Of a stretch of 7,650 bases of DNA, positions 5,948-7,650 are shown one piece after another (the stretch's first letter is position 1; each line of letters starts with the position of its first letter). Under the pieces are notes generated by a model. That model was not told the DNA's origin, did no database searches, and saw nothing but the letters and a program-made list of their open reading frames with translations. The stretch is taken from the NCBI GenBank assembly GCA_913057885.1, contig CAJXOI010000032.1, positions 1 to 7,650 of the forward strand, written 5' to 3'. Made by a program: the position numbers and the translations under genes. Source of the stretch: an uncultured Micavibrio sp. Lineage in GTDB: Bacteria > Pseudomonadota > Alphaproteobacteria > Micavibrionales > UBA1664.

Positions 5948-6319
5948 CATGCGGGCGCGTCTTTGCTTTCTTTTTAATTGCTGATTAAATCGAATACGGC
6001 TGATTTTCGTGGTAAAGGCCGCGATATCATAGCTGTCCACCACATGTTGTAATGTTTGTTTAAGACAATGTTTTTGGGCAAATTCTTCGCGCATTTGGTT
6101 TTTCACCTCTGGCGTAAATTTACGGACACCTGATTTGCGGGCGAAATTTTTGTAAAATCTCAAACGATTACGAAAGAACGCTGTCTTACGGACGCCTTTC
6201 CAATGAAGCAATATGTCGCGAAGTTTCGGGTTGTTGATACACAATCTTTCGATTGCGGCAAGATCACCCTTTTTCAACAATTCGGTAAACGAAGGTTGTT
6301 TTTGAGTAGTGTTTGTCAT
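5942..6319 (-). CDS. Small, very basic hypothetical protein (125 aa)
   Basis: I do not recognise this protein. It has about 30 Lys/Arg against about 9 Asp/Glu, so a strongly basic pI, and ends in KRKQRRARML, a nucleic-acid-binding type of tail. The first 35 residues look helical and less charged (FTELLKKGDLAAIERL), followed by a basic aromatic stretch near 44-68 (FFRNRLRFYKNFARK). There is no signal peptide or membrane segment. The ATG at 6319 is chosen because a perfect AAAAGGAGG ends 6 bases upstream; an in-frame ATG at 6373 would add 18 residues but would place the start ahead of this site. A near-consensus promoter precedes it. It lies between cobT and hisS in the same direction, 42 bp before hisS, so hisS may be co-transcribed. 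RNA or DNA binding is a guess from charge only. Confidence 0.8.
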   Translation of the reverse strand: MTNTTQKQPSFTELLKKGDLAAIERLCINNPKLRDILLHWKGVRKTAFFRNRLRFYKNFARKSGVRKFTPEVKNQMREEFAQKHCLKQTLQHVVDSYDIAAFTTKISRIRFNQQLKRKQRRARML

Positions 6320-6325
6320 TTTTAT

Positions 6326-6334
6326 CCTCCTTTT
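6326..6334 (-). promoter_or_regulatory. Strong Shine-Dalgarno for the small basic protein
   Basis: AAAAGGAGG on the minus strand with a 6-base spacer to the ATG at 6319. It is the best ribosome-binding site in the window, fixes the start, and implies high translation. Confidence 0.8.
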
Positions 6335-6350
6335 CAAGGCTAAATACAAT

Positions 6351-6378
6351 TGATCTGTACTTAACCCTGCCAAGATCA
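6351..6378. repeat. Inverted repeat TGATCT-N16-AGATCA in leader of the basic-protein gene
   Basis: Two perfect 6-base arms separated by 16 bases, wholly within the predicted 5' leader between the promoter (6389-6418) and the Shine-Dalgarno (6326-6334). It could fold in the mRNA or bind a dimeric regulator. There is no T-run, so it is not a typical terminator. Confidence 0.35.
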
Positions 6379-6388
6379 GGATTACCTA

Positions 6389-6418
6389 TATATAACCATA
6401 ATGGTGAATAATTGTCAA
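6389..6418 (-). promoter_or_regulatory. Near-consensus promoter with dyad in spacer, upstream of small basic protein
   Basis: On the minus strand a perfect TTGACA (6413-6418) is followed after 18 bases by TATATA (6389-6394, 4 of 6), within a TATATATA run that allows small shifts. The spacer holds an 11-bp dyad, ACCAT-A-ATGGT (6395-6405), abutting the -10. RNA polymerase and a dyad-binding protein could not easily occupy it together, so repression is plausible. The promoter starts only about 10 bases after the cobT stop. Confidence 0.55.
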
Positions 6419-6426
6419 TATGTTTT

Positions 6427-7650
6427 TTATTGTTCGAACAAAACCGCCAGTTCATTCATCATCACGGGCGGTAGGTCGGACGCATCGCGGATGGTGACGG
6501 CGCGTTTATAATATTTCCCAACGTCATGCCCAATCCCGATGGCGGTCAATTCCACATCACCTTTTTTCTCAATCGCATCAATTACGCGGTGAAGATCGGA
6601 TTCCAGATACCCCGATTGATTAGCAGACAAGGTTGAATCGTCAACGGGCGCGCCATCCGAAATGACCATCATAATTTTGCGATCCTCGGTGCGTTTGGAC
6701 AGGCGTTTATAAGCCCACATCAACGCCTCACCATCAATATTTTCTTTTAAAATCCCTTCCTTCAACATCAGTCCCAAATTGTTCTTTGTCCTGCGATACG
6801 GTGCATCGGCAGGTTTATAGACAATGTGTCGAATGTCATTGAGACGCCCGGGATGCGGGGGACGACCATTTTGCGTCCACAGCTGCCGTGATTGCCCGCC
6901 CTTCCAATTGGCTGTGGTAAAACCCAACACTTCGACCGTCACACCCGCCCGTTCCAGCGTGCGGACCAATATATCGGCACTAAGCGATGCAATAGTAATA
7001 GGGCGCCCGCGCATCGACCCCGAATTATCAATCAACAGGGTCAAAACCGTATCGCGGAAATCCGTCTCGACCTCTTGTTTATAGGTCACCGGCAAGGTCG
7101 GATCAGCAATCAAGCGCGCCAAACGGGATGTATTTAAAATCCCCTCTTCTTCATCAAAGCGCCATTGCCTTTGCTGCCTCGCCATCAACAGGCGTTGTAA
7201 GCGATTCGCAAGCTTTCCAATCAAGGCCTGAAGCGGTTGTAATTGTGCATCCAATTGTGCCCGTAAATGCGAGAGCTCTTGCGCATCTGCCAATTTCTGT
7301 GGCTCAACAATATCATCGTAATCCGTTGTATAGATGTGATAGCTCTCGTTCCGTTGGTCAAACGGATCGGCGGGCGGGGCGGGCATATCCCGCGATTCCG
7401 ATGCCGTTGGGTCATCGCCATCGCCCATTGCCTCCATATCCATATCGCCGCCCATTTGGGCGGATTGATCGTCGTCGCCTTCCGCCGTGTCCTGCATTTC
7501 CGCCTGATCAACATTGGGGTTCATATCGGCATTTTGGGCGGTGTCTTCGGTATCGCCATTATCTTGATCGTCAGCATCATCACCGGACATCGCGGATTCT
7601 GTTTCGGCCTGATCACCCTCCACCGACTCGTCTGCCTGTTGCGGAATCTC
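6427..7650 (-). CDS. cobT: Aerobic cobaltochelatase subunit CobT, 5' partial (C-terminal 407 aa)
   Basis: CobT joins the AAA+ subunit CobS; together with CobN they insert cobalt into hydrogenobyrinate a,c-diamide at ATP cost in the oxygen-dependent B12 pathway. The frame is open to the window edge, so the N-terminal part lies outside; 407 residues are visible (fragment numbering). Residues about 1-95 are a low-complexity Asp/Glu/Gln/Met-rich linker ([13 protein letters not shown]). A helical segment follows, about 115-165, then a von Willebrand A domain with the MIDAS motif DNSGSMRG (Asp208, Ser210, Ser212) and [11 protein letters not shown] with Asp332. [17 protein letters not shown] near 371-387 is a strong CobT signature. 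The GTG at 7623 lies inside the linker and is not the start. In Alphaproteobacteria cobS usually lies just upstream of cobT, which would be beyond the right edge. A CobT-like protein working without CobN is the main alternative. Confidence 0.93.
   Translation of the reverse strand, partial: EIPQQADESVEGDQAETESAMSGDDADDQDNGDTEDTAQNADMNPNVDQAEMQDTAEGDDDQSAQMGGDMDMEAMGDGDDPTASESRDMPAPPADPFDQRNESYHIYTTDYDDIVEPQKLADAQELSHLRAQLDAQLQPLQALIGKLANRLQRLLMARQQRQWRFDEEEGILNTSRLARLIADPTLPVTYKQEVETDFRDTVLTLLIDNSGSMRGRPITIASLSADILVRTLERAGVTVEVLGFTTANWKGGQSRQLWTQNGRPPHPGRLNDIRHIVYKPADAPYRRTKNNLGLMLKEGILKENIDGEALMWAYKRLSKRTEDRKIMMVISDGAPVDDSTLSANQSGYLESDLHRVIDAIEKKGDVELTAIGIGHDVGKYYKRAVTIRDASDLPPVMMNELAVLFEQ

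Noticed and set aside
6320..6373. 18-residue N-terminal extension of the small basic protein
   Set aside because: It would start upstream of the perfect AAAAGGAGG site and inside the predicted leader.
6430..6441. 12-bp palindrome TTGTTCGAACAA at the end of cobT
   Set aside because: It lies in codons for the terminal LFEQ, has no loop for a stable hairpin, and only a short A/T run follows; a terminator or operator is not supported.
7621..7623. GTG as start of cobT
   Set aside because: It falls in the middle of the acidic linker and the frame stays open to the window edge; a CobT without its N-terminal part would be unusual.
1..7650. Mobile element, CRISPR array, tRNA or rRNA
   Set aside because: I saw no transposase or integrase motifs, no regularly spaced repeats, and no tRNA-like cloverleaf or rRNA sequence on either strand.

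Overview
The window reads as a chromosomal segment of a Gram-negative bacterium, most likely an alphaproteobacterium. The evidence is a CobT-type cobaltochelatase subunit (aerobic B12 pathway), an adjacent fabD-fabG pair, a VanX/DdpX-type dipeptidase, and core genes of roughly 45-60% GC by hand count. The species cannot be named from this sequence. No tRNA, rRNA, CRISPR array, insertion sequence or prophage gene was seen.

Layout, left to right. Positions 1-519 (+) hold the 3' part of a D-Ala-D-Ala dipeptidase gene entering from outside the window. It overlaps tail to tail by 22 bp with a HAD-family phosphatase gene (498-1202, -). A 105-bp divergent intergenic region follows, with a good promoter facing right. 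That promoter drives an unrecognised AT-rich gene (1308-1877, +), probably as a leaderless transcript. The stop codon of this gene interlocks with that of fabG. Next come fabG (1874-2614, -) and fabD (2626-3558, -), an 11-bp-spaced operon with its own candidate promoter. Then deoC (3639-4487, -) overlaps the end of hisS (4484-5899, -) through an ATGA junction. A small, very basic unknown protein (5942-6319, -) follows, with a strong Shine-Dalgarno and a near-consensus promoter. The window ends in the C-terminal two thirds of cobT (6427-7650, -), which runs off the right edge.

FabD loads malonyl groups onto ACP and FabG performs the first reduction of fatty-acid elongation, so these two work in one pathway. 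HisRS and DeoC have no obvious metabolic link but are tied by translational coupling. The dipeptidase, the HAD phosphatase and CobT belong to separate processes (cell-wall peptide recycling, phosphate-ester hydrolysis, cobalt insertion).

Two AT-rich islands (about 32-33% GC) interrupt the richer background. One is the whole unknown gene 1308-1877, which occupies the place where acpP commonly follows fabG. The other is the insertion domain inside hisS (about 4960-5400). These, with the promoter/dyad arrangements, are the parts most worth a second look. I found no convincing complete new multi-gene system.
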